Positions 36,820 through 46,146 are shown, numbered from the stretch's first letter. The stretch: 64,000 bases of DNA from Marinobacter nauticus (GCF_003634635.1 NZ_RBJB01000003.1:806001-870000), one strand, 5' to 3'. A program made the numbers and translations. Notes: generated from the sequence alone by a model not told the origin.

Positions 36820-37533
36820 ATGAACAACGAGACACGACAACCGCCGGACAGTTCCCGCCCGGACACTCTGGCCATCCGAACCCGGAATCTGCACTTCCGA
36901 TGGCAAAACCAGGCTCGGGAACTGGCCTTCCCCGATATTCAGCTGACACGCGGTGAACACCTGTTCCTGCACGGCCCCAGTGGTACTGGTAAAAGTACGC
37001 TATTGGGACTGCTCGCAGGCATGCACCCGCCCAGTCGTGGCAGCCTTCAGCTGCTGAATCAGGAACTGACCACCATGAAGGCCGGCGCCCGGGATCGACT
37101 GCGCGCCGATCATATGGGCGTCATCTTCCAGCAGTTCAACCTGGTGCCCTATCTGAGCGCTATGACCAATGCACTTTTACCTTGCCGGCTATCAAATCTG
37201 CGCCATTCGCGCGCGTTACCCTCCGCCACCGAAGCTGCCCAACACCTGCTAACACAACTGGGCATTCCGCAAAGCCACTGGCACCAGGGAGTGACCCGGC
37301 TATCGATCGGCCAGCAGCAGAGGGTGGCTGCCGCCCGCGCGCTGATCGGTGCTCCGGAGATCATTCTTGCAGATGAGCCCACGTCTGCTCTGGATAGCGA
37401 CAACCGGGACCGCTTTCTTGAACTACTGCTAACGCTGGCCGAGCGCAGTAACAGCTCGGTTGTATTTGTCAGCCATGATCAGTCACTGGCCGGGCACTTT
37501 CATCATCGCATGGCCCTGGAGGTGGCGCCATGA
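36820..37533 (+). CDS. ABC transporter ATPase (LolD/MacB type)
   Basis: A 237-residue ATPase with Walker A GPSGTGKST, Q-loop FQQFNLVPYL, signature LSIGQQQRVAAARAL (LSIGQ instead of LSGGQ) and Walker B ILADEPTSALD. The four-base overlap with the following permease shows they work together. Probably the ZrgC-like part of a zinc-linked transporter, inferred from zrgA upstream and DUF3299 between. Confidence 0.85.
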   Translation: MNNETRQPPDSSRPDTLAIRTRNLHFRWQNQARELAFPDIQLTRGEHLFLHGPSGTGKSTLLGLLAGMHPPSRGSLQLLNQELTTMKAGARDRLRADHMGVIFQQFNLVPYLSAMTNALLPCRLSNLRHSRALPSATEAAQHLLTQLGIPQSHWHQGVTRLSIGQQQRVAAARALIGAPEIILADEPTSALDSDNRDRFLELLLTLAERSNSSVVFVSHDQSLAGHFHHRMALEVAP

Positions 37534-38807
37534 ACAAGCTCAAGCTCACCATCTTCCTGTCCGCCGCCAGCCTGTGGTACCGGCGCCGTGTACTGGCCCT
37601 CGTTTGCCTGACCCTGACCCTGAGCGTAACCCTGCTGCTTGGCATCCAGTACCTGCGCACAGAAATCCGACAGTCATTCACCAGCACCATCAGCGGCACC
37701 GACCTTATCGTAGGGGCCCGCAGTGGCCAACTGAATCTGCTGCTTTACACGGTGTTCCACATCGGCGATGCCACCAACAACATTCGCTGGTCCACCTATC
37801 AGTCCATGACTGAGGACAGCCGCATCGACTGGCTGATCCCGATTTCCCTGGGCGACAGCTACCGCGGCTATCGGGTTGTCAGCACCAACGAGCAGTTCCT
37901 GGCCCACTTCCGCTATGGCAACGACCAACCGCTGACCCTGGCGAGCGGAGACTGGTTTTCTGACCTGTTTGACGTGGTGATCGGCGCCGGCGTGGCCCGG
38001 CAGCTTGATCATGAACTGAACGACGACCTGGTGCTTTCCCATGGCGGTGGCCGCACCAGCTTCTCGAATCACAAGGACCTGCCATTCCGGGTATCCGGCA
38101 TTCTCGCGCCAACCGGCACGCCCGTCGACCAGGCGGTTTACATCAGCCTTGAAGCCATGGAAGCCATGCATGTGGGCTGGGAATCCGGTGTAGCCATCCC
38201 GGGGCGGACCCTGTCGGCCGACCAGGCACGCAACCGGGACTACACTCCGGATGCCATCACTGCGGTGCTCATTGGCCTCGACCGCCCGATCCTCACCTTT
38301 CAGGTTCAACGGGAGCTGAACCAGTCCCGCGAGGAACCTCTGTCAGCCATCCTGCCGGGCGTGGCCCTGAGCGAGCTCTGGCGGATGATGGGGCAATTTG
38401 AAAAAGCCCTGCTGGGCATCAGCGGCTTTGTCGTGATCACCAGCCTGGTGGGACTGATTGCGGTTTTGCTTACCCTGCAAGCCCAGCGGCAACGGGAGAT
38501 TGCCGTTTTGCGAGCGACCGGAGCTTCACCGGGGCTGATTGCCGGCCTGTACAGCCTGGAGTGCGTCGGGCTTGCCCTGGCCAGTTGCCTGTTCGCCCTG
38601 CTGCTCGGCGCTGCCGCCATCGCCGGCCTCAGCCCCTGGCTACTGGAACACTACGGACTGCAAATCCGGCTTCGGCCGCTGGCCCGGGAGGAGTGGCTGT
38701 TACTGATGGCAGTGCCTCTTTTTGCCCTGCTAGTGTCCGCCCTTCCAGCACTGAACACCTGGCGAGCAGGCCGACAACAGGGGTTCGGGGCACCGGACTC
38801 CAGCTGA
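37530..38807 (+). CDS. FtsX/MacB-type ABC permease
   Basis: A 425-residue membrane protein with one N-terminal helix (about 20-36), a large periplasmic domain with MacB-type core (SGTDLIVGARSGQLNLLLYTVFHIGDATNNI), and three C-terminal helices starting near 292 (ALLGISGFVVITSLVGLIAVLLTLQAQRQREIAVLRATGAS). This layout is that of mechanotransmission-type transporters. It pairs with the ATPase at 36820 and is likely part of the Zrg-type system. Confidence 0.85.
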   Translation: MNKLKLTIFLSAASLWYRRRVLALVCLTLTLSVTLLLGIQYLRTEIRQSFTSTISGTDLIVGARSGQLNLLLYTVFHIGDATNNIRWSTYQSMTEDSRIDWLIPISLGDSYRGYRVVSTNEQFLAHFRYGNDQPLTLASGDWFSDLFDVVIGAGVARQLDHELNDDLVLSHGGGRTSFSNHKDLPFRVSGILAPTGTPVDQAVYISLEAMEAMHVGWESGVAIPGRTLSADQARNRDYTPDAITAVLIGLDRPILTFQVQRELNQSREEPLSAILPGVALSELWRMMGQFEKALLGISGFVVITSLVGLIAVLLTLQAQRQREIAVLRATGASPGLIAGLYSLECVGLALASCLFALLLGAAAIAGLSPWLLEHYGLQIRLRPLAREEWLLLMAVPLFALLVSALPALNTWRAGRQQGFGAPDSS

Positions 38808-38925
38808 ACTGACGCAAAAGGTGACAGGCCTCACGGCGAGCACGCCATGACAATGCGGTAAATTGACCGGTCTGGCGCGCGCACTTATAGTAACTCTCAT
38901 CAAAATCACCGATGTTGGGCAGGTC

Positions 38926-39132
38926 ATGGAACAGTCCGAAGTACAGGCATTAGCGGACAAGCTGGACAAGCTGATCGAGCGCTGCGACAAGCTGGAGAAA
39001 GACAACGCCCTGCTAAGGGAGCTGCAGGACGACTGGAACCGGGAACGGGCCCAGCTAATGCACAAAAACGATCTTGCCAAAAACAAGATTGAAGCCATGA
39101 TCGGCCGTCTTCGGGCACTGGAGCACCACTGA
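38926..39132 (+). CDS. TIGR02449-type coiled-coil protein
   Basis: A 68-residue, almost wholly coiled-coil protein (EVQALADKLDKLIERCDKLEKDNALLRELQDDW), similar to ZapB in character. It precedes zapA with a TGATG overlap, the normal arrangement in Pseudomonas-type genomes, and probably has a role in division. The ATG at 38926 was selected because the upstream frame encodes no conserved sequence. Confidence 0.85.
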   Translation: MEQSEVQALADKLDKLIERCDKLEKDNALLRELQDDWNRERAQLMHKNDLAKNKIEAMIGRLRALEHH

Positions 39133-39428
39133 TGTCACAGACCCCAACCACCGTGGAAGTCAGGATTCTCGACAAGGAATACCTGGTGGCCTGTCCGCAG
39201 GAAGAGCAGGAAGCCCTGCTACGTGCAGCCCGGCATCTGGACACCAAAATGCGTGAAATCCGCTCCAGCGGCAAGGTATTCGGTACCGAGCGCATTGCCG
39301 TGATGGCCGCCCTGAACATCACCCATGAACTGCTGGAACGCGACACCATGTCAGACGCCACCAGCAGCATCCTGCGTGCCATGGATAACCGGCTTGATGA
39401 AGCGCTGGGAGAGCCTTCGGACAACTGA
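39132..39428 (+). CDS. zapA: Cell division protein ZapA
   Basis: A 98-residue FtsZ-ring stabiliser. It has the ZapA N-terminal beta-strand domain (VEVRILDKEYLVACPQEEQEALLRAARHLD) and a C-terminal helix. It is followed by the 6S RNA gene, as in most gammaproteobacteria. Confidence 0.94.
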   Translation: MSQTPTTVEVRILDKEYLVACPQEEQEALLRAARHLDTKMREIRSSGKVFGTERIAVMAALNITHELLERDTMSDATSSILRAMDNRLDEALGEPSDN

Positions 39429-39452
39429 TCCGGAAAGAATCCGGAAACGGGG

Positions 39453-39483
39453 TTGCAATCCTCCCCGGCCCTGCCCGTATAAT
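39453..39483 (+). promoter_or_regulatory. Promoter of the 6S RNA gene
   Basis: A TTGCAA hexamer at 39453-39458 and a perfect TATAAT at 39478-39483 (19-base spacing) end seven bases before the predicted RNA 5' end at 39491. Confidence 0.6.
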
Positions 39484-39490
39484 GGAACCA

Positions 39491-39669
39491 ACTTCCTGGG
39501 CTGTTCGCTGGTCGGGTACGTCCTCGAGCCGATGCGCATTACCCAGGTGGCTACTTCAGGGCATTGTGAGCATGTCCCCCAAGGGGGAAAGCCTAATATG
39601 TCACAGCGGCCACCGACCTTGAACTTCTGGGTTCAAGGGCTACATCCGATAACGGCAGCCCGGGAAGCT
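39491..39669 (+). ncRNA. ssrS: 6S RNA (SsrS)
   Basis: About 179 bases that hold the conserved parts of gammaproteobacterial 6S RNA: the closing stem CTTCCTGGG (39492) pairing with CCCGGGAAG near 39659-39667, the GTCC-TCGAGCCGAT region, GTGAGCATG, GGAAAGCCT and the 3' hairpin CCTTGAAC...GTTCAAGGG. The RNA mimics an open promoter and binds sigma-70 RNA polymerase in stationary phase. Location just after zapA matches the usual order. The exact 5' and 3' ends are estimated from the closing stem. Confidence 0.93.
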
Positions 39670-39677
39670 TTTCACCG

Positions 39678-41462
39678 TTACTCCGATTGCGACTTCCTGA
39701 ATCTCAAGTGCAGCAAAGCGTCCTGAACCTCCTGGTTACCGAACCGCTCATCGAACAACAATCCAGACCACACTGATTCGTCCGACCTGGCCTGATCCTT
39801 TCGTTGCTGATACAGCGAATCCCAGCGTTCCAGGTACTGATAGGCCAGCTCATCATCCGGGGCCACCTGCTCACCCCGGTAGTACATCAGCCCGAGGTAC
39901 GCCAGGGCGGCCATGTTCTCCTCCTCCGCCGCCATCTCCAGAAGCTGTCGAACTTCTTCTGCATGAACCTCAGCCTGACCGGCGTAATACATTGCCTGTT
40001 TATAGCGCGCATTTGAGACAGCTTGACGCAGATTATCCGGCACATCGGCAACCGGCATAAACACAAACCGCTCGCGAGCTTTCGCAGCGCTCTCATCCCG
40101 GCCATCCTGCTGCAACTCTCGCGCCAAAAGCAGCTGTGCGGGCAGGTGGCCCTTATCAGCGGCGCGCCTCAACCAACCTACAGCATCCACCAGACTGGGC
40201 GGAATACTGGCCAGCCCCTGACTGTAGATCGCACCAAGTTTGTAGGCCGCCTCCGCATCCCGGTAAGCCATGCTTTCCAACAGATCCAAGGCTCGGCGAT
40301 GCTGTTCTTCGGCCATACCCGGCAGGCTCGAGAGATAGATATCGGCCAGCAAGTGCTTGGCCCGATCGTCTTCCCGTTCTATCTGTTCGAGACGCGCAAC
40401 GGCCAGACCCACCTGCATCGAGCGCCCGTCTTCGGGATTCAGATACAGGTGAGCCAACCAGAGATTCGCCTCTTTCTCGCCCCGGTCGGCCGCACGCTCC
40501 AGCTGATCGAGCGCCTCAAGATAATCAGCCTCGGAACGCTGCTGTCCGCGAGCCAGCGCCACACCTCGGGCCAGCAGTGCTTTCGGGTAGTTCTGATCGG
40601 CCGACCGTTGCAGCCATTGCTCTGCTTCGGCAGGGTTAAACCAAGGTGAATCTGGCGCTCCGTATATTTGGGCCATCATGTACTGAGCGCGGGCGCTGCC
40701 TTTATCTCCGGCATACCGGTACCACGCCACCCGGCGTTGCGCACTGGGATCCACCAAGGCCGGATACAATGTAGCCAGGTAGCGCATGGTGCCTGCATCG
40801 GTGTCCGGACGACTTGCGCGCCATACCTCGTCTGCACTCTGGAGAATAAACTCGCCCTCCTCATCCAGACAGGCCCAGGCAGGTACCCTGTCCCAGGTGT
40901 CGGGGCCGCAGTATTCAGCCAAAGCCCGGTGATAAAACAGATTCGAAGCACTATCTACCTCACGGATTTCGGGAATCAGCGCCACCGCCTGTTTGCGATC
41001 CTGCTCGACCAGCTCCCCGGACCAATAGATCATCGCGAGATCAATCAAGGCTCGCGGATAGTCCGCCGCACGGAGAAGCACTAACGACCTGGACACATCA
41101 CGGTTCTCTGCCTGCCCTCGCCGATAGATTTCGGCCAACAAATGCCGCGCTTCGCGCTCATAGACCGAAAACGGTTTCTGCAGCTCTCGCTCCAGCAACT
41201 CGGCAGCTGCCCGCTCATCCGCTGGCCCGCCCAGGCCAAGATACGTCAAGCGAGCCAGTTCATAGCGCGCCCGACTGCTTTCATAACTCTCGGTCTCACC
41301 GTCAAGGTAACTCTGGAGATGGTGGCGGGCACCGGAATATTCAGCAGAAGCCAACGCACGAACACCCACCTGGTAAACCTCGGGGGATCCGGTCGCGCAA
41401 CCAGACAAAGCAACAATCAAAACCGCAGGAAGCAACAGACGAGCGTATCGGGGTAAATCCAT
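39678..41462 (-). CDS. Sel1-repeat (TPR-like) lipoprotein
   Basis: A 594-residue lipoprotein with the signal RLLLPAVLIVALSGC and many Sel1-like repeats of about 36 residues (for example ARAQYMMAQIYGAPD, AAYKLGAIYSQGL, PAQLLLARELQQ, AALAYLGLMYYRGEQ). Overall architecture is like AlgK, a scaffold for exopolysaccharide export, but no polysaccharide genes are near. The ATG at 41462 was used instead of the in-frame TTG at 41489. It lies between 6S RNA and the folate enzyme gene, on the opposite strand, ending nine bases after the RNA. Confidence 0.83.
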   Translation of the reverse strand: MDLPRYARLLLPAVLIVALSGCATGSPEVYQVGVRALASAEYSGARHHLQSYLDGETESYESSRARYELARLTYLGLGGPADERAAAELLERELQKPFSVYEREARHLLAEIYRRGQAENRDVSRSLVLLRAADYPRALIDLAMIYWSGELVEQDRKQAVALIPEIREVDSASNLFYHRALAEYCGPDTWDRVPAWACLDEEGEFILQSADEVWRASRPDTDAGTMRYLATLYPALVDPSAQRRVAWYRYAGDKGSARAQYMMAQIYGAPDSPWFNPAEAEQWLQRSADQNYPKALLARGVALARGQQRSEADYLEALDQLERAADRGEKEANLWLAHLYLNPEDGRSMQVGLAVARLEQIEREDDRAKHLLADIYLSSLPGMAEEQHRRALDLLESMAYRDAEAAYKLGAIYSQGLASIPPSLVDAVGWLRRAADKGHLPAQLLLARELQQDGRDESAAKARERFVFMPVADVPDNLRQAVSNARYKQAMYYAGQAEVHAEEVRQLLEMAAEEENMAALAYLGLMYYRGEQVAPDDELAYQYLERWDSLYQQRKDQARSDESVWSGLLFDERFGNQEVQDALLHLRFRKSQSE

Positions 41463-41580
41463 GGCAGAATACAGCCTCTGAAAAAACAACGGACTGCAGA
41501 CTAGCAGAATTTTAACGGGGCGTTATTGATGTGATACAACATAGGCCGAATTCACGACGCAGCAGCAGGTAATCGCCATC

Positions 41581-42216
41581 TTGAATCCGCATCATCAAGC
41601 AAGGACGTTTGACTCCGGGAATGATCGGGCCTCACGCCGCCAGCTCCGCCAATCTCTGCGCCAGAAACGGAGAAGCCTGTCGTTTGAAGAACAGCGGCAA
41701 GCTTCCGAACGTCTCGCCCTCAACCTGCTGAGGCACCCCGACCTGCACCGGGCACGCCACATTGGCATCTACCTCGCCAACGACGGCGAAATTGACCCGT
41801 CCCTGTATATTGATCTGGCTCGCAAAAAAGGCATCCGGTTCTACCTGCCCATTCTGCACCCGATCTACACGGGCAAGCTGGTTTTCAGCCCCTATTTTGA
41901 TGGAGTGCAACTGACGGCAAACCGCTTCGGCATTCCAGAACCCCCGTTCCCGCGCTCAAGACGCAAGCCGGCCTGGGCACTGGATGCAGTGCTGTTTCCA
42001 TTGGTAGGGTTTGACGAAACCGGAGGACGACTGGGTATGGGCGGCGGCTTCTACGACCGAACCTTCGCGTTCAGCCGAATCAGGCCCTGCATGGCACCAA
42101 AGCTGGTTGGCCTGGCCCACGATTTTCAGCGCGTGGAACAGTTGCCAATTGAGCCCTGGGATGTGCCTTTACACGGTGTGGTAACGGATAGGCGTTGTTA
42201 CCGTTTCAGACCCTGA
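41581..42216 (+). CDS. 5-formyltetrahydrofolate cyclo-ligase
   Basis: A 211-residue enzyme that converts 5-formyl-THF to methenyl-THF. Motifs are RRQLRQSLRQKRRSLS at the start, YLANDGEIDP, and the phosphate-binding LGMGGGFYDRTF. The gene (ygfA/fau) normally follows zapA and 6S RNA; here a Sel1 lipoprotein gene separates them. No ATG was found; the frame opens with TTG at 41581 after AGGTAA, so the start is less certain. Confidence 0.9.
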   Translation: MNPHHQARTFDSGNDRASRRQLRQSLRQKRRSLSFEEQRQASERLALNLLRHPDLHRARHIGIYLANDGEIDPSLYIDLARKKGIRFYLPILHPIYTGKLVFSPYFDGVQLTANRFGIPEPPFPRSRRKPAWALDAVLFPLVGFDETGGRLGMGGGFYDRTFAFSRIRPCMAPKLVGLAHDFQRVEQLPIEPWDVPLHGVVTDRRCYRFRP

Positions 42217-42362
42217 TTGGCAGACAGAACATAGCCTACTGCAGATGCTTCGCGGTCGGCACGCTTGTCCTCAGACGCCTGAATGGACGTAAAACCCGTA
42301 ATCACAAGGCCGACAGCAAAGATGAGCACAATGGCACGAATGATGTCAGGCTTGCTCCCCAT
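42198..42362 (-). CDS. Small membrane protein, hypothetical
   Basis: A 54-residue product with one hydrophobic segment (DIIRAIVLIFAVGLVITGF) and a charged C-terminal part. The ATG at 42362 follows GGGAATCC; an in-frame TTG at 42392 is possible. It overlaps the end of the folate enzyme gene by 19 bases, tail to tail. Helix plus a reasonable ribosome-binding site support a real gene, but no family is recognised. Confidence 0.5.
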   Translation of the reverse strand: MGSKPDIIRAIVLIFAVGLVITGFTSIQASEDKRADREASAVGYVLSANQGLKR

Positions 42363-42500
42363 TTCTTGGATTCCCGTTATTCTTTCATTCAATTGGCAGG
42401 AAAATCAGACAACTATTACTGATTCGCAGAATTAGACGAAAGACTAACACGTAACTTGATTTTTACAATTTTTGACAGATTACCGTTATGTAAGAGTTGT

Positions 42501-42526
42501 GGCGCTCCACCCTCAGGTGGAACGCC
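42501..42526 (-). terminator. Possible terminator of ilvA
   Basis: GGCGCTCCACC and GGTGGAACGCC form an 11-base stem with one mismatch around the ilvA stop codon. There is no clear T-run, so confidence is limited. Confidence 0.35.
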
Positions 42527-44048
42527 CGTTGCCTGCTCCCAAAAACAGCCGATAAGCCTCATTGTCAGTCATGTTTTCATAACGAAAGCCAACCTTGTCG
42601 AGCATCCTCTCAAAGTCCGCCACCTCATTGTCCTCAACCTGAGCGCCCAGTAGCACCCGGCTGTAGGCCGCACCATGATTGCGGTAGTGGAACATGGAAA
42701 TATTCCAGCGCGTTCCCAGCGACATCAGAAACTTCAACAAAGCTCCCGGGCGCTCAGGGAATTCAAACTGGAACACCTTTTCGTTGGTAATCGTCGGCGC
42801 ATGGCCCCCGACCATATGGCGAATATGCTGCTTGGCCAGGTCGCTGTCGGTAAGGTCGACCACCGAGTACCCGCTTTCCCGAAGATCCTGCACCAGTTCT
42901 TCCCGGCCATGTCCGCCAGCGGCAATCTGGATCCCCACGAAAATGGTGGCGTTCTGAGCATCCGCATAGCGGTAGTTGAACTCGGTGATGCTGCGCTTGT
43001 GCAGCGCATTGATGAACGTTTTGAACGCGCCCGGTTTCTCCGGGATCGTTACCGCCAGAATCGCCTCGCGCCTCTCTCCCACTTCGGTGCGCTCGGACAC
43101 ATAGCGCAGTCGGTCGAAGTTCATGTTGGCACCACTGAGGGTGGCGATCAGGTTTTCATCCTCGATCTTTTCCCTCTCGATGTACTTCTTGATACCCGCT
43201 ACACCCAGAGCACCTGCCGGTTCGGCAATGGAACGAGTATCTTCAAACACATCCTTAATGGCCGCACAGATCTCATCCGTGGACACTGTGATCACTTCAT
43301 CTACGTGATCCTTGCAGATTTCCCAGGGATACTTACCGATCTGTTTGACCGCCACGCCATCGGCGAAGATGCCCACCTCATCCAGCACCACACGCTCACC
43401 GGCCGTCATCGCCGCCTGCAGACAGTTGGAGTCTTCCGGCTCCACACCGATCACTTTGATTTCCGGGCGCAGATACTTGATATAGGCCGCCATGCCGGCA
43501 ATCAGCCCGCCGCCACCGACACAGATGAAGATGGCATGAATCGGCTTGCTGAACTGCCACATGATTTCCATGGCTACAGTGCCCTGACCGGCAATCACAT
43601 CCGGGTCGTCGTAGGGAGGGATGTAGGTGTAGCCGTGCTTCTGGATCAACTCCTGTGCGTGGGCCGCAGCCTCGTCAAAAGCATCCCCCTTGAGAACCAC
43701 TCTGGCACCGTGGTCGCGAACTGAGCGTACCTTGATCTCCGGCGTCGTCTGCGGCATCACGATAACGGCTTTGATGCCCAGCTTCTTGGCGGCCAGAGCC
43801 ACGCCCTGGGCATGATTGCCGGCGGAAGCGCAGATAACTCCCTTGGCCTTTTGCTCTTCCGACAGCTGAGCAATCCGGTTGTAGGCGCCGCGAATCTTGA
43901 AGGAAAACACCGGCTGAAGGTCTTCACGCTTGAGCATAATATTGTTGCCAAAGCGCTTGGAAAGACTACGGGCTTCAGTCAGGGGTGTTTCGATGGCCAC
44001 GTCGTAGACGCGCGCATCGAGTATCTTCTTGATATAGCGTTGCGGCAT
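42513..44048 (-). CDS. ilvA: Threonine ammonia-lyase, biosynthetic (IlvA)
   Basis: A 511-residue PLP enzyme making 2-oxobutanoate from threonine, the first step to isoleucine. The PLP lysine lies in FSFKIRGAYN, the Gly-rich phosphate site in CVGGGGLIAGMA, and two C-terminal ACT-like regulatory domains start near 330 (AILAVTIPEKPGAFKTFINAL) and 425 (FQFEFPERPGALLKFLMSLG). The two domains indicate allosteric feedback by isoleucine. Confidence 0.95.
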   Translation of the reverse strand: MPQRYIKKILDARVYDVAIETPLTEARSLSKRFGNNIMLKREDLQPVFSFKIRGAYNRIAQLSEEQKAKGVICASAGNHAQGVALAAKKLGIKAVIVMPQTTPEIKVRSVRDHGARVVLKGDAFDEAAAHAQELIQKHGYTYIPPYDDPDVIAGQGTVAMEIMWQFSKPIHAIFICVGGGGLIAGMAAYIKYLRPEIKVIGVEPEDSNCLQAAMTAGERVVLDEVGIFADGVAVKQIGKYPWEICKDHVDEVITVSTDEICAAIKDVFEDTRSIAEPAGALGVAGIKKYIEREKIEDENLIATLSGANMNFDRLRYVSERTEVGERREAILAVTIPEKPGAFKTFINALHKRSITEFNYRYADAQNATIFVGIQIAAGGHGREELVQDLRESGYSVVDLTDSDLAKQHIRHMVGGHAPTITNEKVFQFEFPERPGALLKFLMSLGTRWNISMFHYRNHGAAYSRVLLGAQVEDNEVADFERMLDKVGFRYENMTDNEAYRLFLGAGNGRST

Positions 44049-44182
44049 GATGGTTCCGGTTGCTGGTGAGTGATCAGGAAAAACCCACAGTGTAGAAAGT
44101 TTGCACGCTTGCCGTCTATAAGCAGAGTTGCTGCAGGCGTATAATAGTGCCCAAATTCAACGCAAACCTCCGGGAGCCCCCC

Positions 44183-44860
44183 ATGACCCAGGACGAACTG
44201 AAACAAGCCGTTGCCAAAGCTGCAGTGGATCACATCGCCCCTCACCTGGAACCGAGCAGCATTGTCGGGGTGGGCACCGGCAGCACCGCCAACTTTTTCA
44301 TCGACTATCTGGCGGAATACCGCAACGACTTCGACGGCGCCGTCGCAAGCTCCGAGGCAACCGCCGAACGACTGAAAAAGCACGGCATCCCGGTATACGA
44401 CCTCAACGCCGTCAACGAAATCGAGTTTTACGTCGACGGTGCCGACGAAACCAACGAGAGCCTGGAACTGATCAAAGGCGGTGGCGGCGCCCTGACCCGG
44501 GAAAAAATTGTAGCCGCCGTCGCCAAGACCTTTATCTGCATCGCCGATGAATCCAAGAAAGTCGGCATTCTGGGCGAATTCCCGCTGCCCGTGGAAGTCA
44601 TCCCCATGGCCCGTAGCCATGTCGGCCGCGAGATCGTAAAACTCGGGGGCGATCCGGTTTACCGGGATGGTTTTATCACCGACAACGGCAACATCATCAT
44701 CGACATCCACAACATGGATATCTCCCGCCCGCTGGTGGTGGAAGAAAAGCTCAATAACATTGTCGGCGTGGTCACCAACGGACTGTTCGCCCGCCGCCCG
44801 GCCGATCTGCTGCTACTCGGTACCCGTGACGGAGTGAAAAGCATCGCCCGCGGTGCATAA
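44183..44860 (+). CDS. rpiA: Ribose-5-phosphate isomerase A
   Basis: A 225-residue isomerase of the pentose phosphate pathway. Recognised by [16 protein letters not shown], the catalytic [27 protein letters not shown] run and the C-terminal [22 protein letters not shown] at 44183 has GGGAG upstream; an earlier in-frame start at 44147 lacks one. The gene diverges from ilvA, an arrangement common in this group. Confidence 0.96.
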   Translation: MTQDELKQAVAKAAVDHIAPHLEPSSIVGVGTGSTANFFIDYLAEYRNDFDGAVASSEATAERLKKHGIPVYDLNAVNEIEFYVDGADETNESLELIKGGGGALTREKIVAAVAKTFICIADESKKVGILGEFPLPVEVIPMARSHVGREIVKLGGDPVYRDGFITDNGNIIIDIHNMDISRPLVVEEKLNNIVGVVTNGLFARRPADLLLLGTRDGVKSIARGA

Positions 44861-44884
44861 ACCCCTGTAAGGCACTCCGCCTGA

Positions 44885-44915
44885 CAAGCTGGCCATTCGG
44901 GCCAGCTTTTTTATT
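44885..44915 (+). terminator. Intrinsic terminator after rpiA
   Basis: AAGCTGGCC and GGCCAGCTT form a nine-base stem with loop ATTCG, followed by TTTTTT. Confidence 0.9.
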
Positions 44916-44931
44916 GCCTGAACAAATCCAA

Positions 44932-44949
44932 ACCAAGCGCTTGCTTGGT
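44932..44949. promoter_or_regulatory. Perfect inverted repeat before acyl-CoA dehydrogenase gene
   Basis: ACCAAGCGCTTGCTTGGT is a perfect inverted repeat with seven-base arms and a four-base centre, 57 bases before the GTG start at 45007. Shape and size are those of TetR-family operators, which often control acyl-CoA metabolism genes. No regulator gene is adjacent. Confidence 0.55.
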
Positions 44950-45006
44950 AGGCAGGATTGCGCGACACTCACCTCATCGCAAAACAAGAACACAGGGAGC
45001 CAATCC

Positions 45007-46146
45007 GTGTCTGACTACTTCAACGAAACCCATGAACAGGTGCGCCAAACTGCCCGGAAATTCATCGAGACCCACGTGCGGCCCCATATTGACGACTGGG
45101 AAGAGGCCGGTGAATTCCCCCGTGAAATCTATAAACTCGCCGGCGATGCCGGACTCCTGGGCATCGGCTTCCCTGAAACTCTGGGCGGCATCGGTGAAGG
45201 CGATATTTTTATGAAAATCGCGGTTTCCGAGGAACTGATGCGATCCACCTCTGGCGGCTTCGTGGCCAGTATCGGCTCCCTGGATATCGGCCTGCCGCCG
45301 GTGGCCAAGTGGGCCAAACAAGGCATTCGGGAACAGATCGTGCCGCCCGTACTGCGCGGCGACAAAATAGCCGCCCTGGCCGTGACCGAACCCGGTGGCG
45401 GCTCCGACGTCGCCAACCTGAAAACCCGTGCCGTAAAAGACGGCGACCACTACATCGTCAACGGTAGCAAAACCTTCATCACCAGCGGCATCCGCGCCGA
45501 CCATTACACCGTCGCCGTGCGCACCGGGGGCGAAGGCCACGGCGGCATCAGCCTGTTGCTGATCGACAAAGGCACACCAGGTTTCACCACCGGCAACAAA
45601 CTCCGGAAAATGGGCTGGTGGGCCAGCGACACCGCAGAACTCTTCTTCGAGGACTGCCGGGTACCGGCCGACCGCCTGATCGGCGCCGAAAACGCCGGTT
45701 TTATCGCCATCATGAGCAACTTCCTGGCTGAACGCCTGAGCCTGTCCATCATGGCCTACATGACCGCCCAGATCGCCTACGAAGCCGCTCTGGACTACAC
45801 CAGACAACGCCAGGCCTTCGGCCGCCCCGTTGCCGGCTTTCAGGTCACCCGCCACAAACTCGTTGACATGGCCACCCAGATCGACATCGCCCGGGAATAC
45901 ACCTACCGCTGTGCCGCACTGATGCAGGCCGGCAAAAACCCCATTAAACAGGTGGCTATGGCCAAGAACTTCGCCGTGGACGTGTGCGAAAAAGTCACCC
46001 GCGAGGCGGTACAGCTGTTTGGTGGTATGGGCTATATGCGGGAGTCAGTGGTGGAGCGGCTGTACCGGGATGCCAAGATTCTGTCCATTGGCGGCGGCAC
46101 CACGGAAATCATGAAGGAGCTGATTGCCAAACAGATCAGGCTGTGA
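45007..46146 (+). CDS. Acyl-CoA dehydrogenase
   Basis: A 379-residue FAD enzyme of fatty-acid or branched-chain acyl-CoA oxidation. Family signature segments are [20 protein letters not shown], the middle [36 protein letters not shown] and [22 protein letters not shown]. The segment that in medium-chain enzymes carries the catalytic Glu (EGT) reads GGGTTEI here, so the base must lie elsewhere as in long-chain and isovaleryl types, possibly in [11 protein letters not shown] start at 45007 follows AGGGAG. Probably controlled by a TetR-type repressor at the inverted repeat upstream. Confidence 0.9.
   Translation: MSDYFNETHEQVRQTARKFIETHVRPHIDDWEEAGEFPREIYKLAGDAGLLGIGFPETLGGIGEGDIFMKIAVSEELMRSTSGGFVASIGSLDIGLPPVAKWAKQGIREQIVPPVLRGDKIAALAVTEPGGGSDVANLKTRAVKDGDHYIVNGSKTFITSGIRADHYTVAVRTGGEGHGGISLLLIDKGTPGFTTGNKLRKMGWWASDTAELFFEDCRVPADRLIGAENAGFIAIMSNFLAERLSLSIMAYMTAQIAYEAALDYTRQRQAFGRPVAGFQVTRHKLVDMATQIDIAREYTYRCAALMQAGKNPIKQVAMAKNFAVDVCEKVTREAVQLFGGMGYMRESVVERLYRDAKILSIGGGTTEIMKELIAKQIRL

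Noticed and set aside
36750..36820. Search for a Zur box in front of the MacB-like ABC genes
   Set aside because: No ATGTTATAACAT-like sequence found there; only the box before zrgA is supported.
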